Assembly: GCF_032118995.1 (NCBI RefSeq)
Contig: NC_092661.1
Location: 12,090,494-12,154,493, forward strand
Length of the DNA stretch: 64,000 nucleotides
Direction of reading: 5' to 3'
Origin: Asterias amurensis
Taxonomy: Eukaryota > Echinodermata > Asteroidea > Forcipulatida > Asteriidae
Shown here: in pieces, positions 49,901-61,500 of the stretch
Numbering within the stretch: the first letter of the stretch is position 1
Layout: each line of letters opens with the position of its first letter
Notes under the pieces: generated by a model
Database searches by the model: none
Seen by the model: only the letters and a program-made list of their open reading frames with translations
Told to the model about the DNA's origin: nothing
Made by a program: the position numbers and the translations under genes

Positions 49901-52900
49901 ATTTGAAAATTTGGGACCAATGGTTATCAAAAGTTGCCAAAAATAATGGAAGAAAAACACCACTGTTGCACAAACTTGTGAGTTTGCCGATGCCTGGGAA
50001 AGGCTTCATTCAGGACTGTAGTATTTCTCAGATTCATATGAATGAGCAATTCTTTCTCAAAAACTACGTTACTTCAGAGGGAGTGGTTTTCACAATATTT
50101 TCTATAAACAGCTCTCCGTTGCTAGTAAATTTTTATGGATGTGTTTTGAGTAATTAAACGTGTCCAGTGCCTTTAGGAGCACAATGATCAAACCGAGGCT
50201 TGTGACCGTATCAAGAGCAATAATAAACGAAGAAATTTCGTAAGTTTCAACACTGGCTTCCTTTTGCCAAAAGAGAATGATTAGATTCAAGGTAGCGTAC
50301 GCCCATTCAATACGAAACTGTTGGAGCTAAAATGAATGAAATGGGCTACACACTGAGCTCACTTAATTTGTCATACTTAATCTTTGTTTTGTTTTCTTAC
50401 AATTTAGGAGCAGATAGAGTGGGCTGTTGCCGAAAAAGCCGATTTCATCCTTGGGGAGACTTTTAGTGACTACGGGGAGGCTATGATTGCATTGGAGGCC
50501 ATTAAAGAATACGGCAAGGGTAAGGAAAAGACATCGAATGAAGCACTATCAGAAGAAGTTTGTTCGTAGTGCGCCATAGTGGGGGGGGGGGGAGGGTCTC
50601 CTGCCACACCCCCATAAGGAAAAAAAAAATGTTGTGTAGAAGTTTCGTCTGATAGCGCCCTCTTTTGAAATAAACTTCCTGCAGCCCACGTTTATATACG
50701 GCACAGGTATAGGGACACACACCCGACCACCTAGTGTCCCCGAATGTTTCCTACTTCAATTTTCCCAAAATCTGATTTTGCATTCATTACTGTACCTGTG
50801 ATTTACTGACCAGGTCTTCCGGCGGTTATAAACTACGCCTGGCACAAGAGGGAAGTGAACGGTCGACCAGCCACTTTGGACGGCGTGGATCTGTGTGAAG
50901 CATTCCAGAAGCTGGAGGCTGCCGGAGCCGATGTGCTTGGCCTCAACTGCGCCCGTGGGCCAGCCACGATGATGCCGCTGATGAAAGAGATCAAGACATA
51001 TGTGAAGGTAAATGCCCGAGTATAGACTGGTCACCTGCCTTTATCTCCAATGGTAAAGATAGGCATAGGTCTTATACAGAGACTGGGCACCTGCCTTTAT
51101 CTCCAATGGTAAAGATAGGCACAGGTCTTATACAGAATGATAGACCAATGATTTTATTGGATACAATGATTTCATTGGATAAACAAGCTATTTGGTTTTT
51201 CATACCGGTGTTATGATTGCTTCAAGGTGACATAGCTTGTCAAGTCAACAGCTTGTACCTTCTACCGTCTGCATGTTCATCTTGTAATGTTATTCACTAG
51301 TATATAACGTAATAATGCACAAACTGCGAATCTTCGTATGAGAGGTCAAAGGTACATCTGGCAGCATCCGGTCAGGCAGGAACATGGCGTTATTCACGAA
51401 CCTCTAAGTGTGACGTCAGATGTTCGGGCTAATGCCACAGTAACAGTGACATAGCCGCACGGGGGGGGGGGGGGGGGGGTGTTATGGGAGACTTTAGAAA
51501 GGCTAGGTGGCAGCGGAATACTTTGCCAATAAATCATCACTATAAAAAAAAATATCTTAAAATTTACGGTGGTTTACCTGACAGGTAGAAGGGTGCCGGG
51601 TAAAGTGCAGTAAATTTCACAGTTGAAGTTTTACAAACTCCCCTTCAACAAGGCACAATTTAGTTGTGAAGGACGGTAAATTTTATGGGATATTTTACAG
51701 TGTACGTAAACGTTCACACAAACTGTATTGACACCAAATGCATTTCTCGACACTTCTCGATGTCTCGACGATACTTGCAAGAGCAAACCACAGTTATGAC
51801 AGTTTGATCTCATTTATGATGGTAAACAAACACTTGAGTGGGCAGCGCATGTGGTTGGATACTCCACCGTAAGTTACGATTTTGTCTTTTAAAGACAGTG
51901 GACACTATTGGTAATTACTCAAAATAATTATGAGCATAAAACCTTACTTGGTAACGAGTAATGGGGAGAGGTTGATAGTACAAAACATTGTGAGACACAG
52001 CTCCCTCTGAAGTAACGTAGTTTTCGAGAAAGAAGTATTTTTCCACGAATTTGATTTCGAGACCTCAAGTTTAGAATTTGAGGTCTCGAAATCAAGCATC
52101 TGAAAGCACACAACTTCGTGTGACAAGGGTGTTTTTTCTATCATTATTATCTCGCAACTTCGATGACCGATTGAGCTCAAATTTTCACAGGTTTGTTATT
52201 TTATGCATATGTTGAGATACAGCAAGTGAGAAGACTGGTCTTTGACAATTACCAATTGTGTCCATTGTCTTTAAAGACAGGTACAACAAGTTTGTTCTGG
52301 AGAATAATAAGCTCCGTGTTTATGATATAAGCTAGGACAACCTTTTACGTACAATTACTATTTGATCAATCTAAAAGATTTGTTTCCCATAATCTGAAGA
52401 TTGGAGACAGTTGGGAACGTTGGGTGAACATGGTAAATTATAAATGAATCTCCATGCTCGTTTAATTTAAACAGGTTCCTCTAGCCGCAATCCCAGTGAC
52501 TTATCGCACGACTGAAAAGGAGCCTAACTTCCAGTCTCTAACGGATCCAATTTCAGGTATCACATTATGGTTTAGTCTATGTATCAAGGCGTGGCTGGTT
52601 GGATGTTGCACATCTTGGCCGTCCCGCGGTCTGTTTGTCATTCCGTGCCAGACTGCTTGCAATGACCAATAGTCCAGTCATCACGACGTGACTTTTATTT
52701 CTCATTTTCGATTTGTTTTTATCCTTCAAAATTATTGATTCACGCCTGTACCCCTTTACTTCTATTAAAGGCAGTGGACACTATTGGTAATTACTCAAAA
52801 GAATTATTAGAATAAATCCTTACTTGGTAACTAGTAAAAGGGAGAGGTTGATAGTACAAAACTTTGTGAGAAACGGCTCCCTCTGAAGTGGTGTAGTTTT

Positions 52901-53525
52901 CGAGAAAGAAGTAATTTCCCACGAATTTGATTTCGATACCTCAAATTTAAAACTTGAGGTCTCGAAATCAAGCATCTGAAAGCACCCAACTTCGTGTTAC
53001 AAGAGTGTTTTTTCCTTTCATTATTAATTATCTCGCAAGTTCGACGACCAAATGAGCTCAAATTTTCACAGGTTTGTTAATTTATGCATAATTTATGTTG
53101 AGATACGAGAAGACTGGTCTTTGACAATTACCAATAGTGTCCAGTGTCTTAAAGTCAGACAACATAACGCTGCGAAATAGCTTTTTTACAATAATAGACA
53201 ACGTAATTCATGCTTTATGTTTCTTCTTGTGTTCTGTTTCTATGATGTAGGTGTCCGCCTGTTTCAACAGGACCTGGACGCCGCCCTGTGTAGCCGCACC
53301 GATATCGTAGACTTCGGCAAGTCCTGCAAGGAGTTGGGTATCCAATTCGTGGGGCTGTGCTGCGGCAATGACAGTCACTACACCAGGACCCTGTGCGAGA
53401 CGCTTGGACGCACCGTACCGGCTTCACGATACTCCGTCGACATGTCCAAGCACTACGTGTTCGGAACCCAGTCCAATCTGTGCAGTCGTTACACTAAAGG
53501 GGAGGGGAAGCAATTTACGGCCTAA
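43972..53525 (+). CDS. Betaine-homocysteine S-methyltransferase-like, copy B
   Basis: Paralogue of the minus-strand copy at 37568-42009, with the same expected reaction. Exons: 43972-43990, 48113-48303, 49064-49258, 50408-50519, 50814-51007, 52475-52556, 53251-53525, giving 355 residues. Exon sizes and phases match copy A (191, 195, 112, 82 and 275 nt are identical; exon 5 differs by one codon; exon 1 is 19 versus 25 nt). Exon 2 alone is about 78% identical at protein level (49 of 63 by eye). Zinc-site Cys are kept in GLNCARGP and GLCCGN. It starts MPGKVKG, nearer the vertebrate MPPVGGKKAKKG start than copy A. Intron 1 is 4.1 kb and full of repeats, far larger than in copy A (0.92 kb). The C terminus (EGKQFTA) is unlike copy A and no C-terminal dimerisation arm is present. 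Confidence 0.94.
44380..44600 (-). repeat. Degenerate family 1 remnant
   Basis: Recognisable pieces: AAGACCAGTATCCTCAC, TTGTGAAAATTTGGAC, GTCATCGAAGTTGC and GTGTTCTTTCAGATGC. No intact ends are visible. Confidence 0.5.
44616..44988. repeat. Related TTAA element, subfamily 1b
   Basis: Starts TTAAAGCCATTGGACCCTTT and ends GTGTATAATGGCTTTAA. It has a CTCGTTAACGAG centre and shares CGATTGAGCC and CACAGG segments with family 1, but its sequence is otherwise distinct. Confidence 0.78.
45525..45677. repeat. Family 4 inverted-repeat element
   Basis: TAGACCTTATCGCAAATACC and GTATTTGCGAAAAGGTCTA ends, 153 bp, immediately left of a family 5 element. Confidence 0.85.
45668..45848. repeat. Family 5 inverted-repeat element
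   Basis: Left TGCACATAGCGCCATCGACC and right AAGATGGCGGTCAATGACGT; the right arm holds TGACGTCA. Located in intron 1 of BHMT-like copy B. Confidence 0.8.
47130..47714. repeat. Family 14 GC-rich inverted repeat, ~585 bp
   Basis: Imperfect ends of about 50 bases share CCGGCGTACTCAGAGCTC with its complement (GAGCTCTGAGTACGCCGG), and GACCCGGTGT with ACACCGGGAGTC. It is GC-richer than its surroundings and lies in intron 1 of BHMT-like copy B. Confidence 0.65.
47727..47843 (+). repeat. 59-base exact tandem duplicate
   Basis: TGCACTTTCTCAACAAAATA ... CTTGCACCAATT occurs twice with no differences noticed, at 47727 and 47786. Confidence 0.95.
49592..50176 (-). repeat. Degenerate family 1 copy split by a family 2 insertion
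   Basis: GTGCACTGGACACATCT stops at 49607, the GGGCCC palindrome occupies 49608-49849, and the element resumes with GGTAAGACCAGCATTC. It ends AACGTGTCCAGTGCCTTTAG. Confidence 0.78.
49608..49849. repeat. Family 2 palindrome nested in family 1
   Basis: Ends GGGCCCAATTTCATAGAGCT and AGCTCTATGAAATTGGGCCC, 242 bp, closely similar to the 28105-28347 copy. Confidence 0.9.
51030..51140 (+). repeat. 56-base tandem duplicate in copy B intron 5
   Basis: CACCTGCCTTTATCTCCAAT ... GGTCTTATACAGA occurs at 51032 and 51088 with one or two changes. It starts 25 bases after the exon 5 donor. Confidence 0.92.
51462..51480 (+). repeat. G-run
   Basis: Eighteen consecutive G. Similar runs occur near 15019, 15159, 43690, 50581 and 60057. 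Confidence 0.95.
51484..51530. repeat. Family 8 end fragment
   Basis: ATGGGAGACTTTAGAAAGGC with GGTGGCAGC matches one end of the 38706-38851 palindrome; no opposite arm was recognised. Confidence 0.5.
51889..52276 (+). repeat. TTAA element, family 1
   Basis: TTTAAAGACAGTGGACAC to GTGTCCATTGTCTTTAAAG, full length with an intact central hairpin, in intron 5 of BHMT-like copy B. Confidence 0.9.
52765..53154 (+). repeat. TTAA element, family 1
   Basis: TTAAAGGCAGTGGACAC to GTGTCCAGTGTCTTAAAG, full length, in intron 6 of BHMT-like copy B. Confidence 0.9.
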
Positions 53526-53734
53526 TCAGGCATTTGGGGATACCAAAACAAAATGCATTGCCCCATAATGACAAAAAGCATTATACATTCTTATAGTTAA
53601 GTAAAATTTGTAAATTACGCTAAACAACTAAATAATCAAAATTTTTATTATTTGTTGTAACAATTTATTAAGCTTTAAACAATTGTCTCCCCGACAAAAA
53701 GATCTTGTCTTATTTAAAACTGCATGTCATTATT

Positions 53735-53960
53735 GACTTTGGTATGAGTTGACTCAGGTACGAGTTCATCTGGAGTTTACTTGGGTACGAGTTCACCTTG
53801 TACGAGTTGACTTGGGTACGTGTCCACTTGGTTACGAGTTGACTTGGGTACGTGTCCACTTGGTTACGAGTTGACGTTGGTACCATATGATTCGAATTCC
53901 TCCCTACAGGTCAACTCGTACTCCAGTGAACTCGTACCTAAATCAACTCGTACCGTCTAA
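53735..53960. repeat. Short tandem array with inverted tail
   Basis: Units such as GGTACGAGTTGACTTGG repeat, then appear inverted after 53905 (CAACTCGTAC), just past the copy B stop. Confidence 0.85.
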
Positions 53961-54516
53961 CGTACGGCGTTGTAATGTCGAGAGGAGAAGTTTCTTTGCG
54001 GTGGAGTTTTACCGTCTGCATGGCGATCTAAGAATGATGTTCCACGTGCAATTTACGAGTTTCGGGAAAAACATACGACAGAAAAGGTCACAGTTAGCAC
54101 AGATTATGCAAATGTTTCACCTCGTTAAAAGTACACTGTAGTATTGATGCAGCCCAAATGGCCAACCGTTAAATACAAGAAACGCACACAATTACTACGA
54201 GTTCTGAATGGTAAGGATTAATTTGATCACCAAGCTAACTCAACTCACTTACCAGAGAACACGAGACTTACGAAACTCCCCAAGCCGGACCGAAGTTCAT
54301 AGACTGCACCCGGTGGCTATAAAGAAGTCGGGTACCCTAACTAACATCCGTGCACCACACTCAAATAAAACAGTTCAATAAAAACACCCATTTACGTTTT
54401 ATAGGGACAAATTGTGTGTTGTGTATAAGATTGTGTATAAGAAATAATTTAATCATCATTTGTGATCTTACTCTATTTCTATTTCAATTCAATCACCTGC
54501 ATTTTATACACGCCAA

Positions 54517-54870
54517 TTAAAGACAGTGGACACTATTGGTAATTGTCAAAGACCAGTCTGTGTTTCTAAACATATGCTTAAAATAACAAACCTGTGAAAA
54601 TTTGAGCTTAATTGGTCGTCGAAGTTGCGAGATAACTATATGAAAGAAAAAAAACATCCTTGTCACACGAAGTTGTGTGCTTTCAAGTGCTTGATTTCGA
54701 GACCTCAAATTCTAAGTCTGAGGTCCTCGAAATCAAATCGATAACAATTACCTCTTTCTCGAAAACTATGTCACTTCATCGGGAGCCGTTTCTCACACTG
54801 TTTTATACCTTAAGGTAAGGTTTTATGCTAATAATTAGAGTATTTACCAATGGTGTCCACTGCCTTTAAG
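54517..54870 (-). repeat. TTAA element, family 1
   Basis: TTAAAGACAGTGGACAC to GTGTCCACTGCCTTTAAG, nearly full length, between the convergent copy B and SLC22-type genes. Confidence 0.9.
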
Positions 54871-55031
54871 TAAAACATTGACATCATTAACCTCTGAAGA
54901 ACAAAAACAATCCTTTTAAGGAACATCTTAATGAATATTATAAATACGAAAACACCACAGAGCGTAGTGAATTGTAATACAAAGTCTGACCGACTGGGTA
55001 AAATCTTTTTATATCAATCATCTATATGTTC

Positions 55032-55037
55032 TTTATT
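55032..55037 (-). terminator. Candidate polyadenylation signal for the SLC22-type gene
   Basis: Minus-strand AATAAA 464 bases past the stop codon. Inferred only from motif and distance. Confidence 0.3.
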
Positions 55038-55500
55038 TCGATTAATTGCTTGCAATCACATTTTCCAGCGAAGAGATATTATAGACACTCCCATTACACT
55101 ACTATTCTATGAATATTGATGAGTGTTATGAAGATTTTAAATGGTTGCAAATGTCAATAAGGGTGAATCTATATCATTAAAATATGCAAAATAATAACTT
55201 CGTTATCGTGAGACATTAAATCTATTATGACTTGAGAATAAGAATAACTTTGAAGAAGGTGGCTTTGTGCGGTATGTTTTTTGAAGGGGTGTGCATATTG
55301 CTCGTAATCTTTTGGGTGTACAATAGCTCGTGTCCCGGGGAATTCTATTCACCGGAGATTCCGTCCCCCATAAAGAGAAATAAACATGGGCTGGAGGAGG
55401 TCAAAAGAGGGCGCTATCATAAAAAGGTTGTACACAGTTCGCAATAATGGGGGACAGAATCTCGTTACACCTGAACATTGGTTACATTCTTGTGCTCCCT

Positions 55501-58500
55501 TTAAAGATCGATTCCTTCACCGTCACTATCTCCATCACTACCAGTCACCGTTCCCTTCTCACTTCCGGGATCCTGAACTTTGACCTGGTCTTCCGGACGT
55601 TGGTCATGACCCTTCTTTTCAGAACCGGTCTTCTTACTTCGTTTCCGGGGTCTTTCAGGGAACTGGCAACTTTTCTCGTTTTCTGGGCGGGATGAAGGGT
55701 CTTCAACGTCCGGTACGTAGGCCGGGTTGACAGTCTCCATCGTGCCCATTTCCATCACTACGTCATCGTCGTCATCGTCGGTCTTATACGTGTTACTGCC
55801 CCAGGCCCATTTTTTCATACATGCAAATCTGAAATTGAAATATTTCATTGAGAACAGGTTGGTTTCCACACTAGATCATCATGAAACGACCAAATTAATA
55901 TGTCCGTATTCCTTGACATGCAAACTGATGGGGTTGGATGAAAGTGTGAGGAGGGTCATATATAATAGTGTCACCACATTCCCAAAGTTTAAAGTAATGA
56001 TGCGGATTGCATTGAAGTTAACAAACTCGGTAAAAACTCTCTTAAAGGGTAATCTGTACAGATAGGTGGTTTTCGAAACTACGACTTTAGAATTGTGCCT
56101 AGGCTTTGTCAGTTACATACTAGCCACTAAACGTGTGCAGTCATTATGTGGGGCTGAGCCGAAGCCCGAGCCCAGTCTGTGGTTTCGAAAAGGGCATAGT
56201 TTCCGTTAGGCGCCCTCCTTTCATGAAAGTTTGGGGTTCAATTAGGTATCCCAGTTTCTCACTGGGTGTTATAATACTCACTGTACTTGGGCTGGAGCCT
56301 GAGCAGAAACTCGAGCACAGTCTGTGGTTTCGAAAAGGGCGCCCTTCTTTCATGAAAGTTTGGGGTTCAATTAGGTATCTCAGTTTCTCACTGGGTGTTA
56401 TAATACTCACTGTACTTGGGTTGAAGCCTGAGCAGAAACCCGAGCACAGTCTGTGGTTTCGAAAAGGGCTATAGTTTCCGATAGGCGCCCTCCTTTCATG
56501 AAAGTTTGGGGTTCAATTAGGTATCTCAGTTTCTCACTGGGTGTTATAATACTCACTGTACAGAAACCCGAGCACAGTCTGTGGTTTCGAAAAGGGCTAT
56601 AGTTTCCGATAAACGCCCTCCTTTCATGAAAGTTTAGGGTTCAATTGGGTATCCCAGTTTCTCACTGGGTGTTATAATACTCACTGTACTTGGGCTGGAG
56701 CCTGAGCAGAAACCCGAGCACAGTCTGTGGTTTCGAAAAGGGCTATAGTTTCCATGAAAGTTTGGGGTTCAATTGGATATCCCACTGTCTTGGTGTTATA
56801 ATACTCACTTGCCAAACTCTTCCCCTTCAGCCATTGTTTCTGGTAGTTTCTTGCCATTTGTCTCAGGCAATGGGATGAGTGAGACACCAGCAACTATAGT
56901 CACGATACCAAACACTATCAGGTGCAGGTTTGGTATCACATCGGCCATGTTGAGCATCAACGGCGCCACTATACCACCTACGCGAGCAGCTACGGAACAC
57001 ATACCAATTGCAACGGTCCTGTATACATGATAATTCAATTCAATTCAAGAAACATTTATATCATGATGGCAGTTACCAAGACAGGTATACAAGTATTATT
57101 ATGTAGGTGTGAATTTTATGTCACTTAATAAACAATGCAACAAATAATATGTCGGTTTGACGCGTCATATGACGTCACCATCGCACGTTACATCCAGTGG
57201 ACTGTGCAACGCTGACAAATTTGGGAAAGTCGCTGGATAAGTTTACACAGCATCACCCTACAGTGGGAACTTCACAGTAAACCGCGTTGATATTGGCTCC
57301 CCAAATAACACAACCAAGGATTATAGAACTTAGGTGCAACCATCTTGATGTTCTTGCAAGGCTGAAAGAACAAACTAGTCTGGTTCCTATTTGCAAAATG
57401 ATTTCTAGGATTCATAATCGTTATTCGAAACGAGGAACATTACCAAGATGGAGGAAGCATGAAAAAGGTCTATTGTGATGGAGTGCGTTTTGGCGACCCC
57501 AACCAAAAACTGTTTCTGACGTCATAACCAAAACGGTAACCGAGCTCACAACTCGGTTGTCGTTCAGTCTGAACAGCAGAACCAACGACCAACAACCGAA
57601 ACAGTTTTTGGTTGGGGTCACCAAAACGCACTCCTGACTTCAAGTGATTTGGGTGAAAACAACGTTGGATCTAACTACCTGACTGGCGTTGGAAACATCT
57701 CACTGGTCCATAGATATATCGTATTGAATGTGGCGGTTATACAGAATTTGCCCACCATTGCCACCACTGTCTTTGCTGTGGAACTTTCTGGAAAATGAAA
57801 TCAACCATAAAAAAACATAAAGAAGCAGATGTTACCACCCAGCAACGAACTTTTCCTTACAATCTCATAGCAAATATTTCACAAGATAATATAAAACTAC
57901 TGGGCCCAATTTCATGGCTCTGCTTACCGCCAAATTCTGCGCTTACGTTCACGATTCCCCGCTTACTACGTGCAATCGCCAAATTTCTGCGCTAGCCTTG
58001 TAAGCGTAGAATGCCTAGTAACGTTGAGTACGCACGCGCAGAAGCCCACATTCCCCGCTAACCCGTGAATTACGGTTGCCGTAAGCGCTAGACTTGTGGA
58101 CAAGTCTGTTTATGGTCCCACGCGGCGAGATAGTCGAGTTGCAGCGAACTGCTGGCTGCGCGACTACTGTGCGCTGCCTGACTTCTCCCTATTATGTGGA
58201 GTAGAGTCGGTTGGGCAGCGCAACAATAGTTGCGCAATCAGCAGTTCGCGCGCGGAGAGCACCGCTGCAACTCGACTATCTCACCGCGTGGGACCATAAA
58301 CGGCTTGTCCACAAGTCTACGTAAGCACAGAATTTCCCTGCTTCCGTGAGCGCCGATTTCTTGCTTAAGGGAAACAGAGCCATGAAATTGGGCCCTGGTT
58401 TGGACACAATGTGAGTTATTTGATCTCCCTTTGGTGATTGCTTTAGGCTACTTCTTTCAAGATTATTGGAAGGCTCAATGCGATTTTGAGAAAACCCTGA

Positions 58501-61500
58501 AATCAGGAAAGTCTTGAGAAATATATTGGCCTGATATAGTATGTTTCAAGAGTAAATATCGTAACATCCATTTTGTGACTGGTTCTTACAGTTGAACGGA
58601 AAACCCAAACCCCAAGATGTGACGTAACTTTAGTCATGCCTAAGCCGAAACTATTGAAACTCAAATTTATTTTCTTCGTATAGTCGACTTTATGATGTAT
58701 GGCAAATAGTCCTTAGCAAATATAGCAAATAACAAGTAGCAAATAGCACATAGCAAATAGCAAATAACAAATAGCAAATAGCACATAGCAAATAGTCCAT
58801 AGCAAATAATTCACGATGAAGTAAACGATCTCTTGACAAAATAAACCAAGCATTGGTTGTATAAATACGCGATTCATAGAAGAAAAAAGCTTAACAACTT
58901 TAGCACTTCACCACTGCATATAGGACCAATCAGTGCGTAAACAAATCGTGTGATAAAGGCTAATGTAGGGCATCAAGTTCAACGAACTATACGAAATATG
59001 GCACATATCATCGCTGCAAACAATTCTATACATTTCATAACTGCATTATGAACCTTCATCCCAGTTTAAAGTCAAATTCAGTTTTGTGATCCATTCATTA
59101 TCCAACGAGAATGGGGTAACATATTTATAAGTCTCTAAACCTCACGATAAAGGGAAGGTATCGTTTTTAAAATGAATGTCAATCAAAACGTACTTGGTTA
59201 GAAGCTCCTCAGCTTCCGATTGTTTAAAGCATTTTTAAAAAATCATTTCACAATGAAGAAATGGGATATGTGGTTATATGAGGAAAAGATGTGATTTGTT
59301 ATCTCCAAAAATTGAATAGCAATTTAGACACGGTACTGTCAGATACGTTTCTCAGTGTATGTGTATACCAATTACGCATATTTCTTCCTGCGTGATATAG
59401 GCAAAACCCGCAAAATAAGTGCATTGTAAAACTGAATTTTGACCTCGAAGCACGAACTTATCAAACTCATCTGGTTCAAGCTTTTACCTCAACGCTTTCT
59501 GGGACAAGTTTGATAGGTGCTGCAGGCAACAGCACCGCAAACTCAACTTGGTTAATTGTTTGTATTAGAAGCAGCATTCTACTTTGTCAAGATGCCGTGT
59601 TTTTGTATATAAAGGTAAAGGCTAAAGTATACAGCCATCGCCATACCACATTATAGATGCATACTCAAAGTAAGAAAGATCGAAGTTTTCTTCTGTGTTT
59701 GATCCAAATGGTTTTTTAAACGGGAATATCAGCGTCTTCAAAAAGTGTACCAACGATGCACCATTCCTGAGTGACCCCTGTCCTACCTCGTTATCAAACC
59801 TTTATTGTTTGTCTATTATTGACATAAAAACAACGAAGGACACCTTCAACTCGACTATCCGTTATGAACAACCGGCCATTATATTTTATGAAATGATTGA
59901 AGTCAATAAAAGATGAACTATCCACAACTTAACAGCAGGACGACCTTGTCAACCCTTATGCATATACGACAATTTACACAACGCCATCTGTCAACTGACG
60001 AGGTTTGCACATATCCAGGGGTAAAGGAAAAAGAAGAAAACAGGTGGTTTTTTTTTTTGGGGGGGGGCCAGATGGATAGAAGTGTAGACACAAAACATGG
60101 CTGGATCAATTTTTGCTCAGTGACGAAGCAGTATTTTCTACTTAACAGCTTTCCGAATTTGGGGCAAGGGAATGGATGCCGTCGATTATACGTAGGACGA
60201 TTGCGATGGGTGGTGCACACTCAGATTGTGGTACCACTGAACTCAAAGCAGCAGCGGACAGGCTGTGGTTGAAGCGGTACCAGTGATTCCCGCAGGGTAC
60301 AATTTTGGGCAAAAATGCATTTATATAATGACGATGACCCGAAATCCCAGATTTTTACGGCGGGCTTGGTGTCCCCCAATTTTCTTCAACAACATTGAAC
60401 AACATTGGAACGAGCTTCAAGGTTAAACAAAAAAATACTTTTGGAAAGGTTTTGAATGTAACAGTTTGAGGGCAGTGTCCTGGCCAGGTGTTTAGCTGTT
60501 TAGCTGTTTGCTGCTTTTGTTTTTGTGTCCCCCTTTCACCACCAATGATCGACAAACACTGCAGTTTTAAACAAAACGCTTTTCGTGTCGATTAAAAAAC
60601 CCCAAAGTATTACAGTATTATTATTATTTGTAGCATTATCATGGTTTCCTTTACCTATGAATATCGTTGCTAAGCACGCTGCACCTCCAATCAGCTCCAG
60701 GACAACCATATTGGGTTTACGCCCGAACCAGCGGATACCAACGGTAGCGTAAAGCAATGCAGGTATCTCCACGGCACCAGCGATGAAGAATGCCCAGTAG
60801 TCGTCCACTCCAAGGTCACCGGTGCTTAGAGATAGGCCGTAGTAAACCATACTATTTACCATCCTATGAAAAAAAAACACATAGAGATCGGACACTTAGT
60901 TAACCCTCCTACTTTCTGTAACATTTGCCGGGGTTGTTGGGTTGTGTATGGTGGAGTAACTGTGCCTGGTAGCCTAGAAATATATATAGTGTGCATCGGT
61001 GCTTAGAGACAGGCCGTAGTAAACCACACTATTTACCATCATATGCAAACAAAAAAAACAGAGAGATCGGGAACACAGTTAACCCTCCTACTTTTTGTAG
61101 CACTTGCCGGGATTGTTGGATTGTGTATGGTGGAGTAACTGTGCCTGGTGGCCTAGAAATATATATACATGTAGTGTGCACTTTGTGCATCGGTGCTTAG
61201 AGACAGGCTGCAGTCATCCTATGCAAAAAAACAAAAAAAAGATCGGGAACACAGTTAACCCTTCTACTTTCTGAAACACTTGAAGGGAATGTTGGGTTGT
61301 GTATGGTGGAGTAACTGTGTCTAGAAATATAGTGTATTACCGGTGCTAAGAGAGAGGCCGTAGTAAACCATACTATTTACCATCCTATAAAAAATACACA
61401 TGCAAAGAGATCGGGCACAATAAATTACCCTCTGAACTCTTGTTGGAAACAAAATTAACCACAGATCTCTTGCACCAGCTGCTGAAAAAAACCCGTCTTT

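Larger units (their letters stand above)
53526..55500. other. Convergent interval between BHMT-like copy B and the SLC22-type gene
   Basis: Contains a short tandem array with an inverted tail (53735-53960), AATAAA at 54364-54369 and a TTAA element (54517-54870). No gene was seen. Confidence 0.45.
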
